From: Paenibacillus sp. J31TS4
Lineage (GTDB): Bacteria > Bacillota > Bacilli > Paenibacillales > NBRC-103111
Reading direction: 5' to 3'
NCBI RefSeq assembly: GCF_018403265.1
Contig: NZ_BOSI01000001.1
Location: 1,178,001-1,242,000, forward strand
Length of the DNA: 64,000 nt
Shown: positions 8,558 to 16,075 of the stretch, piece by piece
Position numbering within the stretch: position 1 is the first letter of the stretch
Layout of the letters: every line of letters begins with the position of its first letter
Made by a program: the position numbers and the translations under genes
Notes under the pieces: generated by a model
The model's database searches: none
What the model was told of the DNA's origin: nothing
The model's input: the letters and a program-made list of their open reading frames with translations, nothing else

Positions 8558-11038
8558 TCACAATTTATAGCGTTCCTGCCCTTCGGCGGGGACGGACAAA
8601 ACGGCGGACAAGCCGTGACCCGGCGACGATCGGAAGGACAAGGTGCCTTCCATGCTGCGGACCCGCTCCTTCATGCCGTACATGCCCATGCTCCCGAACG
8701 AATCCTCCAATTCGCCAAGCTCCATGCCGACCCCATCGTCCAGGTAGGTCAGGAATACCCGGCCGTCCCGGCTGAACAGCTTCAGCTCCACACGGGTCGC
8801 CTGCGCATGCTTGGCCGCGTTGGCCAGCAGTTCCTGGACGATCCGGTACAAGCCAAGCTGGACGGTATCGTTAAGCGGCTGGCGGAAGTCCGCGGCGTCG
8901 AATGAGACAGCGAAATCAGCCCGCAGACCGACAAAGTCAATCAGCGCTTCCAGCGAAGAGACCAGCCCTTCCTCGAGCAGGAACGGCGGCCGCAGTTCGT
9001 TGCACGTCATCCGGATCTGGTACATGACATCCAGCATGCCCTGCGCCACGAGCGCCAGCTCCTCCCGCGTGCCCGCGGGGAGCTCCGGATCGGCCAACGC
9101 CTGCTCAAGCCGGCGATACCAGAGAATCTGCTCCTGCAGCGCCGTGTCGTGCAAGTCTTGGGCCAGCCGCCTCCTCTCCTTCTCGGACAGCGAGAAGAGC
9201 AGCCGGAGCAGCCAGGGAGGCGCCACTTGCCCGGATGCCAGCTGCTCCAGCTCCTTGGTCAAATCTTCGTTCCGGTGGAAGCTGTCGTAGAGGACGCTGA
9301 CGAACCGGGTCATCGTCTTCAGCCAGATCCGCTTCGGAGAGAGGCAGAGCTCGGGCGTGCGCTCAATGACGAGCACATAGCTTGCCCCCTGCTTCTCTCC
9401 CAGCTTGACGAGGCAGAGCTGCGGACTGTCGATCAGCTCGCAGATCGGCACCGGCTCGAGCAGCAGCTCCTTTACCTCCTGCCGGATCGTCTCCGGCAGC
9501 TCCGGCTCGCCTTCCCGAATCGTCAGCTGCTGCTCGCCCTCCGTCGACAACAGCCAGAGGCGGCGTACGCCGAGCACCTCTTTCACTTCCTTCAAGAGAC
9601 GGCTCTCCATCTCGTTTACCTTCAGGACGCCGAACAGGTCGTGCGACAGCCGATCCAGACTAGTCTGCAGCCGGCCGTACCGTTCCTCACTCTCACGCAG
9701 TCGCCGTGCCTTGCGCTCCCGTCTCCGCTCCTCGCGCTTCCGCTCCGTTATGTCGGTCAGCAGCGACAGTCCGGCATTGCTGCCGCCGCTTGGGATCGAG
9801 GCCGAGAGCACCTCCACAATAACCGCTTCCCCGTCTCGCCTGAGCATCCGCAGCTCACTGGGGCCGGGAGCTCCCTGCTCGCCGTACGTCCGGAGCAGCC
9901 GCTTGCACGCCGTCCCCTTGCACGCCGGATGGACCAGGTCCATCAGGGGCTGGCCGGTCAATTCTTCCGCGTTAGCATAGCCGAAGAGTTCCATGCCTGC
10001 CGGATTGATATATTCGATAAGGTAATGACGATGGAAGACGATTGCCTGAGGGGAGAGCTCGACCAGAAGCCGGTTTCTCTCTTCGCTGTCCAGCAGCGCG
10101 CGCTCCGCCTGTCTGCGGGCAGACGTATCGAGGAAAACGATATGAAAGGAGCAGGTACGTGGGTCGTAAATCGATGTAGCGGAGATCTCCATTCCCGTGC
10201 CGTCCATCCGGATGAGGGAAAAATCTGTAGGCGGCGTATACCCTTGTTCGTGGGTTAACCAAATTCGTTCCTCCGCCCGCTTCACGTCGTCCGGATGAAC
10301 CCAGTCGGCAAGCGTCGTGCCGACGATCTGCTCCAGGCTGTCCGCACGAAGCGCCTGAAGGCCCGCCGGGTTGAGGTAAGTGAAGAATCCATCCTGGAAG
10401 ACGGCGATCGGGGCCGGGGACAGCTCGACGAGGCGGCGGTAGCGGTCCAGCAGCCGGCGTGCCTTTTCTTCGCTAAGCTTGAGCTGCTCCTCCATCTCCA
10501 GCTCCCGGACGCAGTCGCGCGACACCGAGACGATTCGTTCCACTTCACCGTCCGGTCCAAGCACGGGCGTTGCCACGCATTCCACCGGAAGCCAGGAGTC
10601 TTCTCCGGTGAGGAGACGGTACCGGAACCGCCGCGTCTCTCTAGTGCGAAGAAGCTCATGGTGCTGTTCCATCACCCCGTCCAGATCGTCGGGATGCACA
10701 TAAGCAAAGCCGGATATGCCGGCGTCTCCCTCTTCCTGCGGTCTCCAGCCCTGGGACGAGGCGTAGAGAACCGTGCCGTTCGCATCACTAACCGCTATGT
10801 AATCCACAATATGCTCCAAAATAGACCGCTGGCCCGCTTCCCGGCCCTCCGACACTCCCCTTCCCGGCCCGGCCCGTCTCCCGCGGGGGAGACGGACGTC
10901 CTCCCCCGCAGAGCGGCGAGAACGGCCGAAGGAAGGAGGGCCGGCGCGCCGGCCTCTCCCCGTCCCCATCAGGCAGCTGAGCAGCCAGCCGGCAGCGAAC
11001 GCGGACCCGATGCCGCCAATAAGGAAATAGTCGTTCAA
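8558..11038 (-). CDS. Multi-PAS sensor histidine kinase (HisKA_3, ComP/DegS type)
   Basis: An 826-residue kinase. A single N-terminal membrane segment (about 3-24) is followed by an Arg-rich stretch and three PAS domains (about 70-185, 205-315 and 325-440), several with PAC-like endings. A coiled coil and a GAF-like region (about 450-590) come next, then a HisKA_3 dimerisation domain with the phosphoacceptor in 'RRLAQDLHDTALQEQ' and a HATPase domain ('LLANAAKHAQATRVEL', 'YLDDGVGM', 'GSMGMYGMKERV'). The three PAS modules suggest a cytoplasmic redox, ligand or energy signal. Unlike ComP it lacks a large multi-pass sensor. The TTG start follows AAGGAG at a rather long spacing of 11. Confidence 0.88.
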   Translation of the reverse strand: MNDYFLIGGIGSAFAAGWLLSCLMGTGRGRRAGPPSFGRSRRSAGEDVRLPRGRRAGPGRGVSEGREAGQRSILEHIVDYIAVSDANGTVLYASSQGWRPQEEGDAGISGFAYVHPDDLDGVMEQHHELLRTRETRRFRYRLLTGEDSWLPVECVATPVLGPDGEVERIVSVSRDCVRELEMEEQLKLSEEKARRLLDRYRRLVELSPAPIAVFQDGFFTYLNPAGLQALRADSLEQIVGTTLADWVHPDDVKRAEERIWLTHEQGYTPPTDFSLIRMDGTGMEISATSIYDPRTCSFHIVFLDTSARRQAERALLDSEERNRLLVELSPQAIVFHRHYLIEYINPAGMELFGYANAEELTGQPLMDLVHPACKGTACKRLLRTYGEQGAPGPSELRMLRRDGEAVIVEVLSASIPSGGSNAGLSLLTDITERKREERRRERKARRLRESEERYGRLQTSLDRLSHDLFGVLKVNEMESRLLKEVKEVLGVRRLWLLSTEGEQQLTIREGEPELPETIRQEVKELLLEPVPICELIDSPQLCLVKLGEKQGASYVLVIERTPELCLSPKRIWLKTMTRFVSVLYDSFHRNEDLTKELEQLASGQVAPPWLLRLLFSLSEKERRRLAQDLHDTALQEQILWYRRLEQALADPELPAGTREELALVAQGMLDVMYQIRMTCNELRPPFLLEEGLVSSLEALIDFVGLRADFAVSFDAADFRQPLNDTVQLGLYRIVQELLANAAKHAQATRVELKLFSRDGRVFLTYLDDGVGMELGELEDSFGSMGMYGMKERVRSMEGTLSFRSSPGHGLSAVLSVPAEGQERYKL

Positions 11039-11283
11039 CCGAGAATCGTCTCCTTTTTCCAGCCTTTGGTACGTACACCGCTGGCCCCGTCCCGGTCTCT
11101 AGGACAGAATAACTAATCGCTAGTTGAGTTTACCTTATATGGCAGTTTCTTGTTAGGGTCTTAAGGGCCATCCGCACGATCGATGTGAGAAGGATTTCCT
11201 CCTTTGGACCGAGGCCTCCCACCTCGCCCTTCCGGCGGCCCAGGACAACGGACGGAGCCGGCCCGTGCCGTTACCGGTGCTGG

Positions 11284-11727
11284 TTAGCTCTCTTCCTGCT
11301 GCCAGAGCGAGGCGAGCAGCCGGCGGGTCTCCGGGAAGAGGAGCGGGAGCGCCTCCTCCCGGGAAAAGAATGCGACCTCGGCAATCTCTTCATCAAGCGG
11401 CACAAGGTCCGTGCCGTCGCCCGTATAAACGGCGCGGTACAGCTCCGTCACCTGCTCCCTGCAGCCGAGGATGTGGCTCGTTTCTGCATCGAAGGCGAAG
11501 CGCAGCGGCTCCGACAGGCGGGAACCGAGCTTGAACTGCGAGGAGCCGGTTTCCTCCCGGAGCTCGCGCAGCAGCGCGTCCTCCAGGCTGCAGTCGTTAG
11601 GTTCGACTCCTCCTTTGGGCAGATCCCATTTGCCCGCCAGCTTTCCTTGCGCTCCTTTTACCTTGTAGACGAGCAGAACGCGGCCATCCGTCTCGACTAC
11701 CGCCCCAACGGCTTGTCGAATCATCAT
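11284..11727 (-). CDS. Nudix hydrolase
   Basis: A 147-residue Nudix-fold hydrolase, likely acting on a nucleoside diphosphate derivative. The Nudix box is at residues 38-61: 'PKGGVEPNDCSLEDALLREL' followed by 'REETG'. The metal-binding REUxEE core is intact, but the first conserved glutamate of the 23-residue box is replaced, with cysteine falling at that position. The opening 'RQAVGAVVETDGRVLLVYKV' is typical of small housecleaning Nudix enzymes. It stands alone between the kinase operon and the divergent Gre-like gene. Substrate not predictable. Confidence 0.85.
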   Translation of the reverse strand: MMIRQAVGAVVETDGRVLLVYKVKGAQGKLAGKWDLPKGGVEPNDCSLEDALLRELREETGSSQFKLGSRLSEPLRFAFDAETSHILGCREQVTELYRAVYTGDGTDLVPLDEEIAEVAFFSREEALPLLFPETRRLLASLWQQEES

Positions 11728-11881
11728 TTATCCCTCCTTGATCGCTGCGGATCCGGGGCCATCCCGGAGTATCCTGTAACAAATTTCGCTCCCGTCCTCT
11801 AAATCCCTCCTCTTCTCCCCCCGGAAAACCGGGACTCGCGCCTCTTGTCGACAACAATTCGTGCTGCCTACTGGATTAAAC

Positions 11882-11899
11882 TATAATAAATGTTACAAT
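11882..11899 (+). promoter_or_regulatory. Two overlapping -10-like elements upstream of the Gre-like operon
   Basis: TATAAT at 11882-11887 and TACAAT at 11894-11899 are strong -10 hexamers on the plus strand. Neither has a good -35 at 16-18 bp, so promoter strength would depend on an activator or another sigma factor. Confidence 0.35.
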
Positions 11900-11905
11900 A
11901 CATGA

Positions 11906-11928
11906 AAGGCCTCCTTCCGGGAGGCCTT
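11906..11928. repeat. 9-bp perfect hairpin in the leader of the Gre-like operon
   Basis: AAGGCCTCC, a five-base loop, then GGAGGCCTT. It lies just after the -10 elements and before the leader ORF. A U-tract is missing on both strands. It could be a weak terminator/attenuator or an RNA stabiliser. Confidence 0.4.
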
Positions 11929-11950
11929 ATCACTACATGGAGGGATGAAT

Positions 11951-12022
11951 ATGATACAGCTCTTGATGGCAGCCCCGAGAGTGAAGCACATAAGGGGAGG
12001 GGTTATCTACTATGAACCCTAG
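11951..12022 (+). CDS. Possible 23-residue leader peptide overlapping the Gre-like gene
   Basis: An ATG at 11951 has a strong site (GGAGGG) six bases upstream and encodes MIQLLMAAPRVKHIRGGVIY plus YEP before TAG. The reading frame runs over the ATG of the Gre-like gene at 12012 by eleven bases. An earlier ATG at 11945 is in frame but sits too close to the ribosome site. The ribosome site here is better than that of the next gene (GGGGAGG, spacing 11), so translation of the leader may open or block the downstream start. No similarity was recognised. Confidence 0.35.
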   Translation: MIQLLMAAPRVKHIRGGVIYYEP

Positions 12023-12512
12023 TCCCCTGCTGCAAGATTCCCGTGCCCAGCTTTCCCAACAGCTGGCTTACTTCGAGGCCGACAAAACTGACTTTATGGA
12101 CCGGTACTATCCGAGTCCCGGCCGGGAGCGTACAAGAGTAGGAGAACTCCTCTCCTTATATACGAACACGTTAGGCGCCCTGCTTGCCAAAGAGCTGGAC
12201 GAAACGGCATTCCTGGACACCGTTCTTATCGGCAGCGAAGTGGAGCTTTTTTATTTGGACGACCAGTTTACCGAGACTTATACCATCGTCTTCCCCCAGC
12301 AAGCGGACCCGAACGAGAACAAAATCTCGTTTCTATCCCCCATCGGCATTCAGCTGCTGATGGCCCCTCTTCAGGTTCCGATTCCCCTCCAGGTCCCTTC
12401 CGGCAGTTTGCAGGTCAGGATCGAACGGGTAAGGTATGCCGACTGCGGCAGGTGCGATGAAGAGGATGGGCGGACGGCGGCCATCTTACCAGACAAAGGA
12501 GACTTTCTATGA
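12012..12512 (+). CDS. GreA/GreB (Rnk-like) C-terminal-domain protein
   Basis: A 166-residue protein. The C-terminal two thirds (about 70-145) is the FKBP-like domain of Gre factors: 'VLIGSEVELFYLDDQFTETY', 'FPQQADPNENKISFLSPIG' and 'GSLQVRIERV'. The N-terminal 60 residues are helical, but shorter than and unlike the acidic-tipped coiled coil of GreA. I therefore infer an RNA-polymerase-secondary-channel or Rnk-like modulator rather than a true cleavage factor. The end ('YADCGRCDEEDG') is an unusual Cys-containing tail. It overlaps the next gene by four bases (ATGA), so the two are co-translated. Confidence 0.65.
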   Translation: MNPSPLLQDSRAQLSQQLAYFEADKTDFMDRYYPSPGRERTRVGELLSLYTNTLGALLAKELDETAFLDTVLIGSEVELFYLDDQFTETYTIVFPQQADPNENKISFLSPIGIQLLMAPLQVPIPLQVPSGSLQVRIERVRYADCGRCDEEDGRTAAILPDKGDFL

Positions 12513-12730
12513 TCCAAGTGAAAGAATTCATCGATACCGACACGTCCTACGCAGAGAAGCAAGCCAACCTGTTCCTGGCCGGTCTGAAGGACAGCCAAGT
12601 CATCTCCGTCCGTTACGGCTCCGTCGTCAAGGCGAATTCCTCCCGCGTGGAATCGCAGCGAAGCGCGATTCTCGTCGTCTACAAGACCGCGGACAAGGAA
12701 CGGAAGAAGAAGGAACCGGCGGACGCCTGA
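12509..12730 (+). CDS. Sporulation protein Cse60-like
   Basis: A 73-residue protein opening MIQVKEF...D, then 'YAEKQANLFLAGLKD' and 'VISVRYGSVV', with a Lys-rich tail (KERKKKEPADA). This is the pattern of Cse60, a small protein known in Bacillus from the sigma-E regulon, whose role is unclear. Its start overlaps the stop of the Gre-like gene (ATGA). If it keeps Cse60 regulation, the whole small operon may be expressed in sporulation. Confidence 0.65.
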   Translation: MIQVKEFIDTDTSYAEKQANLFLAGLKDSQVISVRYGSVVKANSSRVESQRSAILVVYKTADKERKKKEPADA

Positions 12731-12753
12731 TCGGGAGAAAGGAGCTTCAAGCC

Positions 12754-13056
12754 ATGAACGCGCACAACTCTTCCGCCCAGCCGGGAGAGACGAGGACCGG
12801 AGCCGGCAGCGAACGCGATGGCCGGTACTGCACGAGACCCGGCTGCGGCGGACGGCTGGTGAGCGGCCAGACGGCTGCCGGACGGAATCCCGCATGCCCG
12901 CAGTGCGGAGCGCCTTTGAGCGCCGCACGGCCGGACGAGGACGAGACATCCGAACGGAGGTACCGGACCTTTTTTTGGTACCTGTCCGTGCTATCCGTCG
13001 TCTGCATTGCGGCAATCGTCGTCTGGTCTCTAGGCTCCACCCTCTGGAGCCGATGA
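12754..13056 (+). CDS. Small zinc-ribbon membrane protein
   Basis: A 100-residue protein of unknown role. Residues about 25-57 hold two cysteine pairs (CTRPGC and CPQC) spaced like a zinc ribbon, followed by an acidic/basic linker. One C-terminal membrane segment (about 75-95, 'FFWYLSVLSVVCIAAIVVWSL') ends the protein. Start chosen at 12754 because AAAGGAG lies nine bases upstream; an earlier ATG in the same frame (12436) lies inside the Gre-like gene. It is 23 bases behind the Cse60-like gene and is followed by a strong terminator, so it closes the operon. Confidence 0.6.
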   Translation: MNAHNSSAQPGETRTGAGSERDGRYCTRPGCGGRLVSGQTAAGRNPACPQCGAPLSAARPDEDETSERRYRTFFWYLSVLSVVCIAAIVVWSLGSTLWSR

Positions 13057-13090
13057 CAAGCAAGGAAGAGCTGCTGGCGGATAGACCCGC

Positions 13091-13124
13091 GATCAACCAG
13101 CCATCCGACTGGTTGATCTTTTTT
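13091..13124 (+). terminator. Intrinsic terminator of the Gre-like/Cse60 operon
   Basis: GATCAACCAG pairs perfectly with CTGGTTGATC around an 8-base loop and is followed by TTTTTT. Confidence 0.85.
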
Positions 13125-13157
13125 GCGACCGGTTCGGCAGTCATGCCGACAGCAAAT

Positions 13158-13202
13158 AAGCCCGAGTCCTTCTTCCCGCAGGAAGAGAGGCTCGGGCTTT
13201 TC
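13158..13202. terminator. Long bidirectional terminator hairpin
   Basis: AAGCCCGAG (13158) and CTCGGGCTT (13191) close a long stem with an inner TCTTCC/GGAAGA pairing. TTTT follows on the plus strand and TTATTTG on the minus strand. It separates the plus-strand operon from the convergent hydrolase-like gene. Confidence 0.75.
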
Positions 13203-13233
13203 GTCGGCGGGACAAGTGGCTATTCGGAGGAGG

Positions 13234-14085
13234 CTAGCCCCCGCTCCCTCCTGCCGCTCGGCGGGGCGTATCCGGGATACCGGGGGCGGCCTCCGCTCCT
13301 GCCAGCAGTGTCTCCTCGTTCAGAAACCGTTCGATGGCAGCGTTGAACTGGTCGGGGCTGCACAAATTGCTCGGAGCGAGCGAATCGGGAATGACGGCGA
13401 AGCGCCCGCAGGGCAGCATGCCGGCCGCCTCCTTCATCTGCCGGAGGTCTGGAGGAGAATGCTCGCCCGCCAGGCAAAGTGCCGGCACCCGAATGCGCGT
13501 CAGCAGAGTGGAGCAGTCCAGCCGGGCAGCCGCTAGCCGCTGCTTGTGCAAGTCGCCCGGCCGCTTGTGCAGCAGCCCTTTCCGCAGCGTCTGGTAGGCG
13601 AGCCCCCACCTCGAATAGAGAATCCGAAGCGAGCGCAGTGCCAGCTCGCCCGGCAGATAGGCCGACAGCCAGCTGGCGGCCAGGGCGGCCTGAAGGGCCG
13701 GTCCTTTCGGCGCGTGTCCAGCCGGCGTGTCCGCCAGCACAAGTCCGAGCACCTGCTCGGGGTAGCGGACGGCGAACAGCTGAGCCACGACGCTGCCGTA
13801 ACCGACGCCGACCAGCACCGCCCGCCGGATGCCGAGGTGTCCGAGCAGCAGGCTGACATCCTCGCACTGAACACCGCAGACGGTGTCGGACGACCCCTCC
13901 AGCCTGCCCGAATGGCCGTTGCCCCGCAGGTCCACCGTCACCACCAGGCAGCGATTGCGGAAGTAATCCGTCTGGGGCTTGAACATTTCATGGGTTAATC
14001 CGTGTTCGTGGAGGAATACGAGAGGCATCCCTCTCCCGGACACTTCATAATACAACGGGGAGCCGTTCACCGTACGTACCGGCAT
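13234..14085 (-). CDS. Alpha/beta-hydrolase-fold protein without the catalytic triad
   Basis: A 283-residue protein with the order of an alpha/beta hydrolase: 'PLVFLHEHGLTHEMF', 'VDLRGNGHSG', 'LLGHLGIRRAVLVG' and a C-terminal 'FNAAIERFLNEE'. The nucleophile elbow reads 'GVGYGS', i.e. G-x-G-x-G with glycine where the catalytic serine should be. The acid region reads 'LAGEHSPPDL' without the usual Asp. The His region reads 'IPDSLAPSNL' without the usual His. All three triad positions thus look lost while the fold is kept, so a binding or regulatory role is more likely than hydrolysis. It has a good ribosome site (GGAGAGGAG) and lies 90 bases beyond the terminator of a c-di-AMP riboswitch, which should control it. 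Confidence 0.75.
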   Translation of the reverse strand: MPVRTVNGSPLYYEVSGRGMPLVFLHEHGLTHEMFKPQTDYFRNRCLVVTVDLRGNGHSGRLEGSSDTVCGVQCEDVSLLLGHLGIRRAVLVGVGYGSVVAQLFAVRYPEQVLGLVLADTPAGHAPKGPALQAALAASWLSAYLPGELALRSLRILYSRWGLAYQTLRKGLLHKRPGDLHKQRLAAARLDCSTLLTRIRVPALCLAGEHSPPDLRQMKEAAGMLPCGRFAVIPDSLAPSNLCSPDQFNAAIERFLNEETLLAGAEAAPGIPDTPRRAAGGSGG

Positions 14086-14171
14086 CCTCTCATCTCCTCT
14101 CTCCTTCTCCCGGCGCCGCGGTATCGCCAGATTCCTCGCCCGCCATCCATCCCAGATCGGAAAGAAGGCAA

Positions 14172-14213
14172 CAAAAAAGAAGCCGCGCGAAGAGGAACTC
14201 TTCTCGCGGCTTC
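14172..14213 (-). terminator. Riboswitch-associated intrinsic terminator
   Basis: GAAGCCGCG/CGCGGCTTC with an inner GAAGAG/CTCTTC forms a long stem. On the minus strand TTTTTTGTT follows. It is the last hairpin of the c-di-AMP riboswitch leader, placed to stop transcription before the hydrolase-fold gene. Confidence 0.85.
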
Positions 14214-14253
14214 TTAGGCACAGGCCGCCCAGCGGCCTTACACGATCGTCGTT

Positions 14254-14408
14254 GCCTCTCTCGGGACGCTTACGAGGTTAGCTGTCGGATTCGGGCGTGA
14301 GAGTCGCCCTACCTGGTCGGCCTGCTGAGACAGGCCGATCAGGATTCACCCCATGTGCCGTTGGCACGCTTGGTTCCCCCGCTTCCGTCGTGACGGAATT
14401 CAGCGATC
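14254..14408 (-). ncRNA. Cyclic di-AMP riboswitch (ydaO-yuaA class)
   Basis: The minus strand shows the class signature in order: GATCGCTGAA (5' side of P1), AGCGGGGGAACC, ATGGGGTGAATCCTG, a CGGCCTG/CAGGCCG stem, AGGTAGGGCGACTCTCACG, CCGAATCCGACAGCTAACC and TCGTAAGCG. These are the most conserved blocks of the ydaO-yuaA RNA, which binds c-di-AMP and usually turns expression off when ligand is high. A second small hairpin (AGGCCGCTGGGCGGCCT, 14222-14238) and the U-tracted terminator follow, so the expression platform is transcription termination. The first gene downstream encodes the alpha/beta-hydrolase-fold protein lacking its triad. Confidence 0.92.
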
Positions 14409-14570
14409 AAGTCTGGTTCTTGCATCTAGTTCCTTCTCAAGCAGCTGCGATTCGCCTGTCCGGCAGCCTCTCGGCTTGCCGGCCGCCTCTCCCCCTCGGA
14501 CGGGGAAGCCGGCAAACCTCCGGTTGCTGGAACGAAAAACTCCGGTTACAATTCTCGATTCATGAATCGT

Positions 14571-14599
14571 ATCTTACGCCAGCTGCCACGGAATGTAAA
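14571..14599 (-). promoter_or_regulatory. Sigma-A promoter of the c-di-AMP riboswitch transcript
   Basis: TTTACA (14594-14599), exactly 17 bp, then TAAGAT (14571-14576) on the minus strand. The start near 14564 gives a leader of about 480 bases. The 155 bases between start and riboswitch hold a GC-rich hairpin (about 14476-14514) of unknown use. Confidence 0.6.
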
Positions 14600-14723
14600 G
14601 GAGAGAAAAACGAGAGGGATGTTAGAAAATCGGCGGAAAGTCCCGTTGAAACCGCTTACTAGCCGGCTTGTTTTGCAGAATCTTCTTTTCTCTCGCCGTT
14701 TCTTTCATTTGCTCCTTTCGTAA

Positions 14724-14767
14724 GCCGCAAAAAGGAATAGGCGGCTGCCGGGGAGTCCCAACAGCCG
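14724..14767 (-). terminator. Terminator of the basic beta-rich protein gene
   Basis: On the minus strand GGCGGCTG pairs with CAGCCGCC around a 14-base loop, followed by TATTCCTTTTTG. Confidence 0.75.
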
Positions 14768-14781
14768 CCTTCTCGTACCCG

Positions 14782-15177
14782 TTAAATCTTCGTCCACTTG
14801 GTCGCACCGAATCCGTTGCCGGTTTGGGCGATCTTGTTGATCTGCGTGTCGCTGACCACCTCGAGCGTCAGCCCTCCGCGCCCGCGGTTGACGCCCCGAG
14901 GCACGTCCGCCCATCTGCCGCGGATGATCTCGTCCTCGTCGATCGGACCGCGGAAGACGTTCGTAAACTGCGTGCCGGAGCCATTGTCGCTGAGCCCGGC
15001 CCACCAGACGATGTTGCCGACCTGCCGGATATAGTAAAGGGCGTTGTCGTCACCCTTCCAGGTACCCGTCAGCGTCTGCTTCGTTCTCCCCTTCCGCTTG
15101 GGAGCCGCCTTTTTCATGGGCGGCTTCGGCTTAACGACTGTCTTGCCTGTGCTTCCTTTTTTCAACAGCTTGCTCAT
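14782..15177 (-). CDS. Conserved hypothetical protein with a basic N-terminus and beta-rich domain
   Basis: A 131-residue protein. The first 35 residues are Lys/Pro-rich and probably disordered or nucleic-acid binding. The rest reads like a small beta-barrel or lipocalin-like domain: 'LTGTWKGDDNALYYIRQVGN', 'VWWAGLSDNG', 'FTNVFRGPID', 'IIRGRWADVPRG' and 'GGLTLEVVSD'. Similar 'YYIRQVGN.VWW.G' proteins occur in Bacillales genomes without known function. No signal peptide is visible, so it should be cytoplasmic. The start follows GGGAGAGTGTGAC. It is transcribed away from the TetR gene and ends at a clear terminator. Confidence 0.65.
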   Translation of the reverse strand: MSKLLKKGSTGKTVVKPKPPMKKAAPKRKGRTKQTLTGTWKGDDNALYYIRQVGNIVWWAGLSDNGSGTQFTNVFRGPIDEDEIIRGRWADVPRGVNRGRGGLTLEVVSDTQINKIAQTGNGFGATKWTKI

Positions 15178-15321
15178 GTCACACTCTCCCTATTGTTTGG
15201 TTCGGGCCGCCTCTCGGCTTCCCTCTACCAGATTATGAGAGAGTGCTAGATTTGCTTGGACAGCCTCACAAAAAGAGAAAATCGTGCTTATCTCCCGGGT
15301 TGCGCCGAAACATCCGACCGC

Positions 15322-15350
15322 TTGCTTTTCCCACTGGAGAGGTCTACAAT
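15322..15350 (+). promoter_or_regulatory. Promoter of the TetR gene
   Basis: TTGCTT (15322-15327), 17 bp, then TACAAT (15345-15350). The candidate operator begins directly after the -10. Confidence 0.5.
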
Positions 15351-15351
15351 T

Positions 15352-15369
15352 AAACCGGTCGGTCAGTTT
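15352..15369. promoter_or_regulatory. Candidate TetR operator
   Basis: AAACCGGTCGGTCAGTTT has AAAC/GTTT outer arms and an ACCGGTCGGT core of the kind often bound by TetR-family repressors. It covers the expected transcription start, which would give autorepression. Confidence 0.5.
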
Positions 15370-15386
15370 TATGGAGGAGGCAAGCC

Positions 15387-15983
15387 GTGGGAACCAAAGG
15401 TCAGCAAAAACGGGAGTTTATCCTGGACCGTGCGAAGGAAGTCTTCGTTCAAAAAGGATACGCGGCCACCTCGATGGAGGACCTTGTCCACCACAGCGGC
15501 GTTAGCAAGGGCAGCATTTACTACCATTTCGACAGCAAAGAAACGCTGTTCATCAAGCTGATGGAGCGGTATCTCGAGGAATGGGAGGCGGGCTGGACGG
15601 AAAAGGAAGCCTGCTGCTCGACTGTGGAGGAGAAGCTGTTCGCCATCGCGGAGCATTATGCCCTCGATTCCCAAACGCCGCTGCAGAAGGTAGCCGAGGA
15701 TTTTTATATCAGTCAGCCGAGGCGTAGCGAGGCCATCAAGATGCATTTGCTGGAACTCGTCCACAAGTCGCGGGAGCCCTTCGAGCGCATCTTCCGCGAA
15801 GCGGAACTGAGCGGCGAACTGTCCGTTGGGAAAGCCGGGCAGATGACCGTTATCTTCTCCGGGCTGCTGGACGGGCTCAGTCAGCCTTACAGCGAGGACA
15901 AGCTGGAGGACATGCTCGTGCTTTATAAGGAAGCGGTCCGCTGCTTTCTTTACGGAATAAACGGCGAGCCGGGCAAGAAGTAG
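15387..15983 (+). CDS. TetR family transcriptional regulator
   Basis: A 198-residue repressor with the N-terminal TetR HTH ('ILDRAKEVFVQKGYAATSME' then 'GVSKGSIYYHFDSKETLF') and an all-helical ligand/dimer domain similar to the YvdT/TetR_C group. It starts with GTG at 15387 behind GGAGGAGG; an AT-rich promoter and an AAAC..GTTT operator precede it. No effector gene adjoins it on the same strand, and the divergent gene (14782-15177) encodes an uncharacterised protein, so only autoregulation is supported here. Confidence 0.9.
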   Translation: MGTKGQQKREFILDRAKEVFVQKGYAATSMEDLVHHSGVSKGSIYYHFDSKETLFIKLMERYLEEWEAGWTEKEACCSTVEEKLFAIAEHYALDSQTPLQKVAEDFYISQPRRSEAIKMHLLELVHKSREPFERIFREAELSGELSVGKAGQMTVIFSGLLDGLSQPYSEDKLEDMLVLYKEAVRCFLYGINGEPGKK

Positions 15984-16012
15984 GCGAGCGGAGCACCGTC
16001 AAGCTCCGGTAG

Positions 16013-16075
16013 GCCGCTCTCGAGAGCGGCGCCCGGACACGAAAAAGCAGCGGCTTTCGCCGGCTGCTTTTTTTT
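16013..16075 (+). terminator. TetR gene terminator with a preceding 18-bp palindrome
   Basis: A perfect palindrome GCCGCTCTCGAGAGCGGC (16013-16030) is followed by a second hairpin: AAGCAGC-GGC pairs with GCC-G-GCTGCTT and runs into TTTTTTTT (16042-16075). The second is a classic intrinsic terminator. The role of the first is unknown. Confidence 0.8.
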
